The translations under genes and the position numbers were made by a program. 48,861 nt of DNA from Candidatus Yanofskybacteria bacterium RIFCSPLOWO2_02_FULL_45_18. Lineage in GTDB: Bacteria > Patescibacteriota > Minisyncoccia > 2-02-FULL-40-12 > GWA2-44-9. The notes under the pieces are model-generated. The model was not told the DNA's origin. It worked only from the letters and a program-made list of their open reading frames with translations, and did no database searches. The DNA lies in assembly GCA_001795795.1 (NCBI GenBank), contig MGKV01000017.1, positions 81 to 48,941 on the forward strand, in the 5' to 3' direction. How positions within the stretch are numbered: position 1 is the stretch's first letter; each line of letters begins with the position of its first letter. Shown here one piece after another: positions 37,376 through 45,087 of the stretch.

Positions 37376-39166
37376 ATGCAGATACGAAATATCGCAATTA
37401 TCGCGCACGTTGACCATGGCAAGACCACGCTCACCGACGCGCTCATGAAACAAACCGGCACTGTCGGCGAGGATTTTAGCATGGACACGAATGCTCTTGA
37501 GAAAGAGCGCGGCATCACTATTTATGCCAAGAATGCGTCTTTGATGTATAAAGACACCAAAATAAACATCGTGGACACTCCCGGCCATGCCGACTTTGGT
37601 TCGGAGGTGGAACGGGTATTGCGTTCAATTGATTCGGTGCTTCTAGTCGTTGATGCGCAGGAAGGCCCAATGCCGCAGACCAAGTTTGTCCTTAAGAAAT
37701 CGCTGGAACTGGGACTCAAGCCGATTGTTATCATTAATAAGATTGATAAGCCGGCGGCAAAACCCGAAGAAACGCATGAGAAAGTGTTGGAACTTTTTAT
37801 GGATTTGGGCGCCAATGACGAACAGCTTGATTTCAAAGTAGTTTACACTATCGGAAAGCAGGGTATCGCCAAGATTAATCTTGGCGACGACTCCCGCGAC
37901 CTTGCGCCGTTGCTGGATACGATTTTAGAGGAAGTCCGTCCGGCCGCCGCCGACACTTTGGCTTCTTTCAGATTCCAGCCCTTTAATCTTGGCTATGACA
38001 ATTTTTTGGGACGGCTGGGTATCGGACGGATATATTTTGGTTCGGTCAGGGAGGGCGATAATGTTTTTGTGAAAAAAGCGGATGGCGAAACCCATAGCGG
38101 CAAAGTGGCCAAAATTTTTACTTTTCACGGCACCGAGCGCCGTGAGATACCGGAGGCCTTCGCGGGAGATATTGTGATGATCGCCGGTTTGCCGGATATT
38201 TATATCGGCGATACGGTTTGCACTTCGGCCGATGCCGAACTTCTGGCGGCGATTAAAATTGACGAACCGACCATATCGCTTAATTTTCTTGTCAACGATT
38301 CGCCCTTTGCCGGCCGTGACGGAAAATTCGTCACCACCCGCCAGTTAAAAGAACGACTGGAGCGTGAGTTGGAAGTCAATGTCGGGCTTAAAGTAGATTT
38401 TTCATCCAACGAATTTTATAAGGTCTGCGGGCGCGGCGAACTTCACATCGCCATTTTGCTTGAGAACATGCGCCGCGAGGGCTATGAACTTCAGGTCTCC
38501 CAACCGCAGGTGATTACCAAAGAAATTGATGGCGTAAAAATGGAACCGTTTGAAGAGGCGATCGTTGACTTGCCGGAGAATCTATCGGGAGTTGTCATTC
38601 AAAAATTATCAAAACGCGCCGGCAAGATGATGAAGATGGAACAGCACCATGGCGAGATGCGGCTGACTTTTGAAATACCGACGCGGGGGCTGTTGGGTTT
38701 TCGCAATGAATTTACGATTGATACCCGCGGCGAGGGCATTTTAGCCAACCATTTCATCGGCTTTCGTCCTTGGGCTGGGGATATCAAGCGCAAAGACGTC
38801 GGTTCAATGGTTTCAATGGAAACGGGCAAGGCGCTGGGCTTTTCGCTTTACAACCTGCAAGACCGCGGCAAGCTTTACATTGCCCCCAACACCGAGGTCT
38901 ATGAGGGCATGGTTATCGGAGACGCTTCCAAGGGCCATGATATGGCGGTGAACCCCATCAAGGGCAAGAAACTGACCAATATGCGCGCGGCTGGTTCGGA
39001 TGAAAATATTGTCCTCGCCCCGCCGTTTGAAGTCAGCTTAGAACGGGGTCTGGAAATAATGAACCATGACGAGTATTTGGAAGTTACGCCCAAAAACATC
39101 CGCTTGAGGAAAAAGTATCTCACCTCCATGTCTCGCGAAAAAGCCAAGAAAGCGGGATTAATATAA
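37376..39166 (+). CDS. typA: Ribosome-associated GTPase TypA/BipA
   Basis: Translational GTPase involved in 50S assembly and stress response. The 596-aa product has all G motifs: IIAHVDHGKTTLTDAL (G1), ERGITI (G2), VDTPGHADFGSEVERV (G3) and INKIDKP (G4). EF-G-like domains II, III and V follow (FEIPTRGLLGFRNEFTIDTR is the TypA-specific block), and the C-terminus is rich in Lys (RLRKKYLTSMSREKAKKAG). Length is normal for the family. Single gene with its own consensus promoter. Confidence 0.97.
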   Translation: MQIRNIAIIAHVDHGKTTLTDALMKQTGTVGEDFSMDTNALEKERGITIYAKNASLMYKDTKINIVDTPGHADFGSEVERVLRSIDSVLLVVDAQEGPMPQTKFVLKKSLELGLKPIVIINKIDKPAAKPEETHEKVLELFMDLGANDEQLDFKVVYTIGKQGIAKINLGDDSRDLAPLLDTILEEVRPAAADTLASFRFQPFNLGYDNFLGRLGIGRIYFGSVREGDNVFVKKADGETHSGKVAKIFTFHGTERREIPEAFAGDIVMIAGLPDIYIGDTVCTSADAELLAAIKIDEPTISLNFLVNDSPFAGRDGKFVTTRQLKERLERELEVNVGLKVDFSSNEFYKVCGRGELHIAILLENMRREGYELQVSQPQVITKEIDGVKMEPFEEAIVDLPENLSGVVIQKLSKRAGKMMKMEQHHGEMRLTFEIPTRGLLGFRNEFTIDTRGEGILANHFIGFRPWAGDIKRKDVGSMVSMETGKALGFSLYNLQDRGKLYIAPNTEVYEGMVIGDASKGHDMAVNPIKGKKLTNMRAAGSDENIVLAPPFEVSLERGLEIMNHDEYLEVTPKNIRLRKKYLTSMSREKAKKAGLI

Positions 39167-39263
39167 TCCTTGCTTCACCCACCTCCTTCTCTCAACTGCG
39201 CGATGTCTCGAAGAAATTCTTCTCCGCCAGCTATGATTCCTCAGTGAATAGGTCACCTTGCCT

Positions 39264-39291
39264 CCCCCACACTCATGCATAAGTGTGGGGG
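39264..39291. terminator. Hairpin between typA and the convergent pseudouridine synthase
   Basis: CCCCCACACT (39264-39273) pairs with 39282-39291 around an 8-nt loop; a few more pairs can be added outside (CACCTTGCC with GGCGAG..GCGAGGTG). No T-tract on either side. Confidence 0.45.
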
Positions 39292-39313
39292 GCGAGAGCG
39301 AGGTGGGGCGATG

Positions 39314-40036
39314 CTACTTGAAAAAGGTATTCCAGCTGTCAGGGTGGTGGATTTTGAGGGTTTTGGTTTCGCCGGTGGTGGCGGTTTGAAAAGTCAGTTC
39401 GGTGGCGCAAAGAGCCATCCCATTAGAACCCGCGGCCGCACCCCCATATTTCGCATCTCCCATGATTGGGTGGCCGGCGGCGGCGAATTGGGCGCGGATT
39501 TGGTGGAATCGTCCGGTAATAAGCTCAATCCGTAAAAGTGAATAGCGGCCGTTAGATTTTATAGTTTTATAATGCAGTTCGGCCATGTCCCCTATTTTCA
39601 GCATATGCTGAAAATAGGGGACAGTTGATTCATCGGTGTTACCCGGAGATCCAACAATTTTGGCAATCCGGCGCTTGGTATCTTTTGAAATATAATTTCT
39701 AAGAACTCCATTGGGTGGTATAATTTTACCGGCAATGACGGCGTGGTAAATTTTGGTAATCTCTCGCTCGCGGATCTGCTCTGACAGTCGCGCCGCGCCT
39801 TTAGATGTTTTAGCGAAAAGGACGATTCCTGAAACCGGCCGGTCCAAACGGTGTAACAGTCCCAGGAAAACATTGCCCGGCTTTTTGTATTTTTCTTTGA
39901 GGTGTTTTTTTACTTCATCCATTAAACTAATATCTCCGCTTTTGTCTCCCTGCACCAAAACCCCTGCCGGCTTAAAAACGGCGATTAAATGGTTGTCTTC
40001 GTAGAGAATTTTTAATTGAAAACTCATTTGCGTCAT
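39314..40036 (-). CDS. RluA-family pseudouridine synthase (second copy)
   Basis: Catalyses uridine-to-pseudouridine conversion in rRNA or tRNA. The 240-aa product has the catalytic LLHRLDRPVSGIVLFAKTSK, the start ILYEDNHLIAVFKPAGVLVQ and the late LITGRFHQIRAQFAAAGHPI with GDAKYGG. It lacks an S4 domain. In the middle (residues about 137-150, VPYFQHMLKIGDM) the protein is encoded by a 38-bp perfect palindrome, 39586-39623, which other family members should lack. The start at 40036 is chosen; the ATG at 40027 is equally possible. It is divergent from the M16 peptidase gene. Confidence 0.92.
   Translation of the reverse strand: MTQMSFQLKILYEDNHLIAVFKPAGVLVQGDKSGDISLMDEVKKHLKEKYKKPGNVFLGLLHRLDRPVSGIVLFAKTSKGAARLSEQIREREITKIYHAVIAGKIIPPNGVLRNYISKDTKRRIAKIVGSPGNTDESTVPYFQHMLKIGDMAELHYKTIKSNGRYSLLRIELITGRFHQIRAQFAAAGHPIMGDAKYGGAAAGSNGMALCATELTFQTATTGETKTLKIHHPDSWNTFFK
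39586..39623. repeat. 38-bp perfect palindrome inside a pseudouridine synthase gene
   Basis: TGTCCCCTATTTTCAGCAT followed without a loop by its exact complement. Translated in frame as part of STVPYFQHMLKIGDM. Confidence 0.9.
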
Positions 40037-40061
40037 CCTAGCATAGAATGCGCCAATAATA

Positions 40062-40067
40062 TAGAAT
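40062..40067 (+). promoter_or_regulatory. -10 box of the M16 peptidase gene, leaderless layout
   Basis: TAGAAT, 6 nt before the ATG at 40074. The -35 region is poor (TAGCAT). Confidence 0.55.
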
Positions 40068-40073
40068 AGATTT

Positions 40074-41354
40074 ATGCAGAAAGGATTTGACCACAAACTC
40101 TATAATTTTGATTCCGGCCTGCGTCTGATTGCCGTGCCGATGCCGGCGACCAAGTCGGTTACCGTTTTGGTTTTGGCTGGCACCGGTTCAAAATATGAAA
40201 CTAAGGAAATCAACGGCATTTCTCATTTTTTGGAGCATATGATGTTCAAGGGCACCGCCAAGCGGCCGGGCAAAATGGACATATCCCGCGAGCTGGACTC
40301 CATCGGTGCCGACTACAATGCCTTCACATCCAAAGAATATACCGGCTACTACGCCAAAGCGAGCTCCGACAAACTGCCGGTGGTGATGGACGTGATCTCG
40401 GATATTTTTCTTAATTCAAAACTTGATGCCGGCGAGATTGAGATTGAGAAAGGAGTCGTGATTGAAGAATTGAACATGTATCGGGATACGCCCCAGCGTT
40501 ATGTCGGGGATTTGTTTGAGAAACTGCTGTACGGCGATCAGCCGGCGGGCTGGGACATCGGCGGTGACAAGGAGACCCTTCTGAAAATGAAGCGTGATAA
40601 TTTTACGGACTATTTTAACTCTCACTACATCGCTGGCAATACCGTTGTCGCCGTTGCCGGGGACATTGATCCAGAGGATATTAAAACGCGCATCCCTGAA
40701 TATTTCCGCAACATCAGAGACGGGCGGGCTCCGGCCAAGGCACCGACACGGGAATCACAGAGCGAACCCACGCTTTTAGTTCATTGGAAAGAAACCGACC
40801 AGACCCACTTCAATCTGGGATTTCGCTCCTATCATATGTTTGACGAGCGTAAGTATGCCCTTGGAATGCTGGCCGCGATTATGGGCGGCGGCATGAGTTC
40901 GCGGCTGTTTGAGGAAGTGCGCGATAAGAGGGGACTTGCCTATTACATCGGAGCAAGCGGCAACGAATATACTGATACGGGGTTTTTTCTCGTCCGCGCT
41001 GGAGTCAACAAAGAAAAGACCTTGGACGCGCTCAAAATTGTATTGGAAGAATTGCGCAAGGTGCGGGATAATGGAGTGACGGAGGACGAGCTGAAAAGAG
41101 TCAAAGACCAGGTTCGGGGCCAGATGGTTCTGGGCCTTGAAAGTTCGGATAATGTGGCTGAAGCTTACGCCGACCCCGTTCTTTTTGAAAATAGGGTATT
41201 GACACCAGAAGAAAAACTTGATAAAATAAACAAGTTAAGCGTAGCGGATGTAAATACGGTTGCGCGGGAGGTTCTAAAAAACGAGAAATTGAATTTAGCG
41301 TTGATCGGCCCGTTCAAAGATTTGGAAGAATTTAGGAAAATTCTCCGAATCTAA
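40074..41354 (+). CDS. M16-family zinc peptidase (processing-peptidase type)
   Basis: Insulinase-type metallopeptidase of 426 aa. The inverted zinc motif HFLEHMMFKGT (HxxEH) lies near residue 50 and the downstream glutamate in IEKGVVIEELNMYRD. The second, inactive half has GGGMSSRLFEEVRDKRGLAY. This full two-domain length is typical of the bacterial YmxG-like peptidases, which process peptides or imported pre-sequences in other systems. No signal peptide, so cytoplasmic. AI-2E transporter and rsmI genes follow on the same strand. Confidence 0.95.
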   Translation: MQKGFDHKLYNFDSGLRLIAVPMPATKSVTVLVLAGTGSKYETKEINGISHFLEHMMFKGTAKRPGKMDISRELDSIGADYNAFTSKEYTGYYAKASSDKLPVVMDVISDIFLNSKLDAGEIEIEKGVVIEELNMYRDTPQRYVGDLFEKLLYGDQPAGWDIGGDKETLLKMKRDNFTDYFNSHYIAGNTVVAVAGDIDPEDIKTRIPEYFRNIRDGRAPAKAPTRESQSEPTLLVHWKETDQTHFNLGFRSYHMFDERKYALGMLAAIMGGGMSSRLFEEVRDKRGLAYYIGASGNEYTDTGFFLVRAGVNKEKTLDALKIVLEELRKVRDNGVTEDELKRVKDQVRGQMVLGLESSDNVAEAYADPVLFENRVLTPEEKLDKINKLSVADVNTVAREVLKNEKLNLALIGPFKDLEEFRKILRI

Positions 41355-41375
41355 CGGGCAACCTAAAACATTTAA

Positions 41376-41420
41376 CCGTTGACTTTCAAATGTCAATTGT
41401 CAAATGTCAATTATCAAATG
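41376..41420. repeat. CAAATGTCAATT-type reiterated words providing a start codon
   Basis: Four near-copies of TCAAATGTCAATT run from about 41384 to the ATG of the AI-2E gene at 41418, which is itself part of a repeat unit (CAAATGTCAG). Confidence 0.65.
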
Positions 41421-42467
41421 TCAGCCGAATCCCACACTCACATAGAAATATCATTAGCCAGCGTATTGAAGTTTGTTTTAGTAATCGTGGCTTTGCTGGC
41501 GCTCTATCTGCTTAAAGAAGTAATAGGAATTTTCCTTTTTGCCCTGATAATCGCTTCCGCCATTGCGCCTTTTGCCGACTGGCTGGAATCCAAAGGATTG
41601 CCCCGCGTCCTCGGAGTTTTACTGCTCTATTTAGTGGTTTTCGGCTTGGCGGCGTTACTGCTTTCACTGATTGTTCCTTATGTGTCCCAGGAATTACTGC
41701 AGTTAACGGTGAATCTTCCCATAATTTTAACCAAAGTTACGACTTCTTTGGACACGGTTCAACAACAATCCTCAAAATATTTTGATTTCGCCAGCGAAAT
41801 CCAGAATATGCTTGATTATTTCAGCGCTTATCTTCAGCAATTCTCGCAGTCAGCGATAGGCATCATTGTCAGCATCTTTGGCGGCATTTTCTCTTTTGCC
41901 GCGATAGTCATCATATCGTTTTATCTCTCGGTTATGAAAGGCGGCATAGATACTTTTATGAAATCGGTCATGCCGGAAAAATACGAGGCCTATGTCGTCA
42001 GTTTGTGGAAACGCTCCGAAGCCAAAGTCGGGCGTTGGCTGCAGGGGCAGATGCTGTTGGCCCTGATAGTCGGGCTGGCGGTTTATGTGGGTCTTTCTTT
42101 AATGCATGTTAAGTTTGCCTTGATATTAGGCGTGCTTGCCATGATATTGGAGATCGTGCCGATAGCCGGACCGGTGCTGGCGGCAATTCCGGGAGTGATT
42201 CTCGGTTTTTTGGGTTCTCCGGTGCAGGGATTCTGGATATTGCTTTTCTATTTTGCCGTTCAACAGCTGGAAAATCACATCCTTGCTCCGATTATTTTAG
42301 GCAAAACCACCGGCCTTAATCCGGTTACGGTTATCATTGCTCTTTTGGTTGGCGGCCAGCTGGCCGGCATCTCGGGCATGCTTTTGGCTGTGCCGATTGC
42401 CACGGTTATTGTGGAGATTCTTGACGATCTGGCAAAGCGCAAAGAACTTAAACGTGGCAGTGTTTGA
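41418..42467 (+). CDS. AI-2E family transporter (UPF0118)
   Basis: Polytopic membrane protein of 349 aa with about eight segments. N-terminal helices are FVLVIVALLALYLLKEVIGI and LLLYLVVFGLAALLLSLIVP; the family core is GGIFSFAAIVIISFYLSVMK, the basic amphipathic KYEAYVVSLWKRSEAKVGRW, and the late GPVLAAIPGVILGFLG with NHILAPIILGKTTGLNPVTV. Members export autoinducer-2 or small ions, so the substrate is uncertain. The ATG at 41418 is preferred; the in-frame extension to 41379 would translate the repeat. Confidence 0.92.
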   Translation: MSAESHTHIEISLASVLKFVLVIVALLALYLLKEVIGIFLFALIIASAIAPFADWLESKGLPRVLGVLLLYLVVFGLAALLLSLIVPYVSQELLQLTVNLPIILTKVTTSLDTVQQQSSKYFDFASEIQNMLDYFSAYLQQFSQSAIGIIVSIFGGIFSFAAIVIISFYLSVMKGGIDTFMKSVMPEKYEAYVVSLWKRSEAKVGRWLQGQMLLALIVGLAVYVGLSLMHVKFALILGVLAMILEIVPIAGPVLAAIPGVILGFLGSPVQGFWILLFYFAVQQLENHILAPIILGKTTGLNPVTVIIALLVGGQLAGISGMLLAVPIATVIVEILDDLAKRKELKRGSV

Positions 42468-42472
42468 CAATT

Positions 42473-42612
42473 CAAAATTAAAAATGGCCTACTCCACCGA
42501 AGCAGCTTCGGCTGCGAAGGCTGGGAAAAATTAAAAATTCAGGAAAGCGTAAATTGCGTAAACGAAATTTGCGCTGGCATTAATTTTACATTTTTCATTT
42601 TGAGTTTTTAAT
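42473..42612. repeat. Intergenic element: AT-rich words and hairpins before rsmI
   Basis: CAATTCAAAATTAAAAATGG at the left and TTACATTTTTCATTTTGAG at the right are inverted relatives; between them lie a GAAGCAGCTTC hairpin and GCGTAAATTGCGTAAACGAA. Same build as the elements at 15231 and 16702. Confidence 0.65.
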
Positions 42613-43314
42613 TTGCTTTACATCGTCTCCACCCCAATTGGTAATTTAGAAGACATTACTCTTCGGGCTATTACCGTGCTTGGCAATGTTGATTTGATAT
42701 TAGCCGAAGATACGCGGGTTACCAAAATTCTCCTTGACCGATACAATATTAAAAAGGGGTTAGTGAGTTATCATCAGCACAGCACGCTTAATAAAATAGA
42801 ACGCGTCATTGATGAGTTGCGAAAGGGCAAAGACATTGCCCTTGTTTCCGATGCCGGAACCCCGGGCATTAACGATCCCGGCGGTTTTCTGGTCAGAAAA
42901 ATCTTGGAAGCGTTGCCGGATGTGAAAATCATTCCCATTCCGGGAGCCAATGCGGCTATCGCCGCTTTGAGCATCAGCGGTGTTCCGGCCGATGAGTTTT
43001 TGTATCTTGGTTTTCCGCCGCACAAAAAAGGCCGGAAGAAATTTTTTGAACAAATCAGTCAAGCGAAACAGACCATTGTATTTTACGAATCAAAATATAG
43101 AATATTAAAGGCGCTCAAAGAATTGAAGGATATTGCCAAAATAGGTGAGCGACCGCTTATTGTGGCTCGGGAACTAACCAAACAATTTGAGACGATTTAC
43201 CGCGGCACTGCGGATGAGATATTAATGCATTTAGGCCGCGGGAATGTGCTGGGGGAGTTTGTGGTCGTAGTTAGTCCAAAGTATAAAGTGAAAAGTGAAA
43301 AGCCCGATGAATAA
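42613..43314 (+). CDS. rsmI: 16S rRNA (cytidine1402-2'-O)-methyltransferase
   Basis: Methylates the ribose of C1402 in the 16S decoding centre. The 233-aa product has LYIVSTPIGNLEDITLRAIT, the EDTRVTKILLDRYNIK block, the SAM-binding ALVSDAGTPGINDPGGFLVR and IPIPGANAAIAALSISGVPA, and FLGFPPHKKGRKKF-type middle (YLGFPPHKKGRKKFFEQ). The only start that keeps the conserved first strand is TTG at 42613. The tail ends with KYKVKSEKPDE, encoded by reiterated AAAGTGAAAAGTG. It overlaps the next small frame by 8 nt. Confidence 0.95.
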   Translation: MLYIVSTPIGNLEDITLRAITVLGNVDLILAEDTRVTKILLDRYNIKKGLVSYHQHSTLNKIERVIDELRKGKDIALVSDAGTPGINDPGGFLVRKILEALPDVKIIPIPGANAAIAALSISGVPADEFLYLGFPPHKKGRKKFFEQISQAKQTIVFYESKYRILKALKELKDIAKIGERPLIVARELTKQFETIYRGTADEILMHLGRGNVLGEFVVVVSPKYKVKSEKPDE

Positions 43315-43486
43315 AGGAATTGAGATATTTGAAGATGTAATAGTGTGGCAACGATCCCGAGAACTAGTCTTATTCGTGTATAATTTGTTTAGGGGCTCAA
43401 AAAACTTTGGTTTTAAAGATCAGATTCAAAGAGCGGCGATCAGTATGGGAAATAATATTGCGGAAGGATTTATCAAAAAGCTTTAA
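43307..43486 (+). pseudogene. Truncated four-helix-bundle protein (S23-type)
   Basis: 59 aa, IEIFEDVIVWQRSRELVLFV ... IQRAAISMGNNIAEGFIKK. This is the N-terminal half of the four-helix-bundle family found in 23S rRNA intervening sequences and as free-standing genes (usually 115-125 aa). The conserved W-x-x-A/S-R-x-L and SI-x-x-N-IAEG motifs are present, after which the frame stops. The ATG overlaps the rsmI stop (ATGAATAA). metG follows after 18 nt, so a deletion of the second half is likely. Confidence 0.7.
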
Positions 43487-43504
43487 TTCTATAACTTTTT
43501 ACTT

Positions 43505-44956
43505 ATGTCAAAGTTTTATATCACGACCGCCATTGCCTACACCAACGCCCCGCCTCATATCGGCCATGCTTTGGAGTTGATTCAGGCGGATGCTTTTGCC
43601 AGATGTCATCGTCAAAAAGGCGAGGAGGTCTTCTTTTTGACCGGAACCGATGAACACGGCACAAAAATTGCGCGCGCCGCCAGAGATGCCGATGTTGCGC
43701 CCCGGCAATTTACGGACGAAATTTCAACCAAGTTCAGAGAGTTATGCGGTATTTTGAATATCTCCAATGATGATTTTATCAGAACTACCGACCGCGAACG
43801 CCACTGGCCGGCGGTAAAGTTGATTTGGGAGCGGCTCGCCGAATCCGGCGATTTGTATAAGAAAAAGTATGAGGGACTATATTGCGCCGGCTGCGAATCA
43901 TTTAAGAAGAAAAGCGACTTGGAAGACGGGCGATGTTCGGTTCATAAAATTGAACCGGAAAAAATTGAAGAAGAAAATTGGTTTTTCAAGATTTCCAAAT
44001 ACAAGGATAAGGTAAAGGAGCGGATAGCCGATGGCGAATTGCGAATAGTGCCGGAACTGCGCAAGCAAGAAATCTTGAATCTTATTGATGACGCTGAAGA
44101 TGTCAGTTTTTCCCGTCCGCGGGAAAATCTGGAATGGGGGATACCGGTTCCAAATGACTCCTCGCAAACCATCTATGTCTGGGCCGACGCTTTAACCAAC
44201 TATATCTCCGCTCTCGGATATGGTCAAATGTCAAATATCAAAGGTCAAATGTTGTTTGAAAAATACTGGCCTGCCGATATTCACTTAATCGGCAAAGATA
44301 TTCTACGCTTTCACGCTTTGATTTGGCCGGCGATACTTTTATCCGCCGGGCTGGAATTGCCAAAAGCAATTTACGCGCATGGCTTTATAACCGTTGACGG
44401 CCAGAAAATGTCAAAGACGGTAGGCAATGTGATTGACCCCTTTGACTTAATAAAAAAATACGGAACCGATGCCGTGCGTTACTTCCTATTGCGCGAGATT
44501 CCGTCAAACGAAGACGGTGATTTCTCGTATAAAAATCTGGAGGCGCGCTATAACAGCGACCTTGCCAACGGTCTGGGAAACTTGGCGGCGCGGATTTTAA
44601 CTTTGGCCGAAGGGGAGAACCTTTCCGGCGGCCAATTGCCAAGCCACGAAATTACTCACAAGATTGAGGCGGCGCAAAGGGCGGTTGATGAAAAAATTGC
44701 GGAGTTTAAACTGCATGAGGCCTTGGCGGCAATTTGGGACTTAATCGGCTTCGCCAATGGCTATGTGAATGACAAACAGCCATGGAAAACCCGCAACAAG
44801 GAGGTTATCTTTGATCTCGTTGTCCTGTTAGAGAATATCGCGCGGCTTCTCGCGCCTTTCATGTCTCAAACCGCCGAGAAAATACTGGCCTCCACCAGGG
44901 ACAAGAATGGCAATATTCGGATTAAAAAAGGCGAAGCGCTATTTCCCAGACTCTAG
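43505..44956 (+). CDS. metG: Methionyl-tRNA synthetase
   Basis: Charges elongator and initiator tRNA-Met. The 483-aa product has ITTAIAYTNAPPHIGHALEL (HIGH), TGTDEHGTKI, a zinc-knuckle part (YCAGCESFKKKSDLEDGRCS), KMSKT in VDGQKMSKTVGNVIDP, WADALTNYISALGY and the anticodon helices. It lacks the C-terminal EMAP-type tRNA-binding domain. The segment at residues about 240-250 (GQMSNIKGQM) is encoded by CAAATGTCAAATATCAAAGG-type words and looks inserted between two conserved blocks. Follows rsmI and the truncated gene, likely one transcript. Confidence 0.97.
   Translation: MSKFYITTAIAYTNAPPHIGHALELIQADAFARCHRQKGEEVFFLTGTDEHGTKIARAARDADVAPRQFTDEISTKFRELCGILNISNDDFIRTTDRERHWPAVKLIWERLAESGDLYKKKYEGLYCAGCESFKKKSDLEDGRCSVHKIEPEKIEEENWFFKISKYKDKVKERIADGELRIVPELRKQEILNLIDDAEDVSFSRPRENLEWGIPVPNDSSQTIYVWADALTNYISALGYGQMSNIKGQMLFEKYWPADIHLIGKDILRFHALIWPAILLSAGLELPKAIYAHGFITVDGQKMSKTVGNVIDPFDLIKKYGTDAVRYFLLREIPSNEDGDFSYKNLEARYNSDLANGLGNLAARILTLAEGENLSGGQLPSHEITHKIEAAQRAVDEKIAEFKLHEALAAIWDLIGFANGYVNDKQPWKTRNKEVIFDLVVLLENIARLLAPFMSQTAEKILASTRDKNGNIRIKKGEALFPRL
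44222..44253. repeat. TCAAATG-type reiterated insert in metG
   Basis: GGTCAAATGTCAAATATCAA and one further unit, in frame (QMSNIKGQM). Same words as at 41376-41420. Confidence 0.55.
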
Positions 44957-44958
44957 CG

Positions 44959-44997
44959 TGTTAGGCCACTGGGCTGTTAGATGCCCAATGCCTAACA
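44959..44997. terminator. Hairpin after metG
   Basis: TGTTAGGC pairs with GCCTAACA and inside it ACTGGGC with GCCCAAT (one wobble). No T-tract. It may end the metG transcript or be an inserted palindrome. Confidence 0.5.
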
Positions 44998-45087
44998 GTC
45001 GGATCCGTCTGAATATTGAATAAATCCAGTAAATTCGCGGTTTTATGCAATATTAAGAGGCAGGCCGCTAGACGCCTCAACATACAT

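Noticed and set aside
39299-39311. Relation of GAGGTGGGGCGATG to the end helix of the structured RNA (9456-9468)
   Set aside because: A 12-bp match of GC-rich sequence without any further similarity around it; treated as chance.
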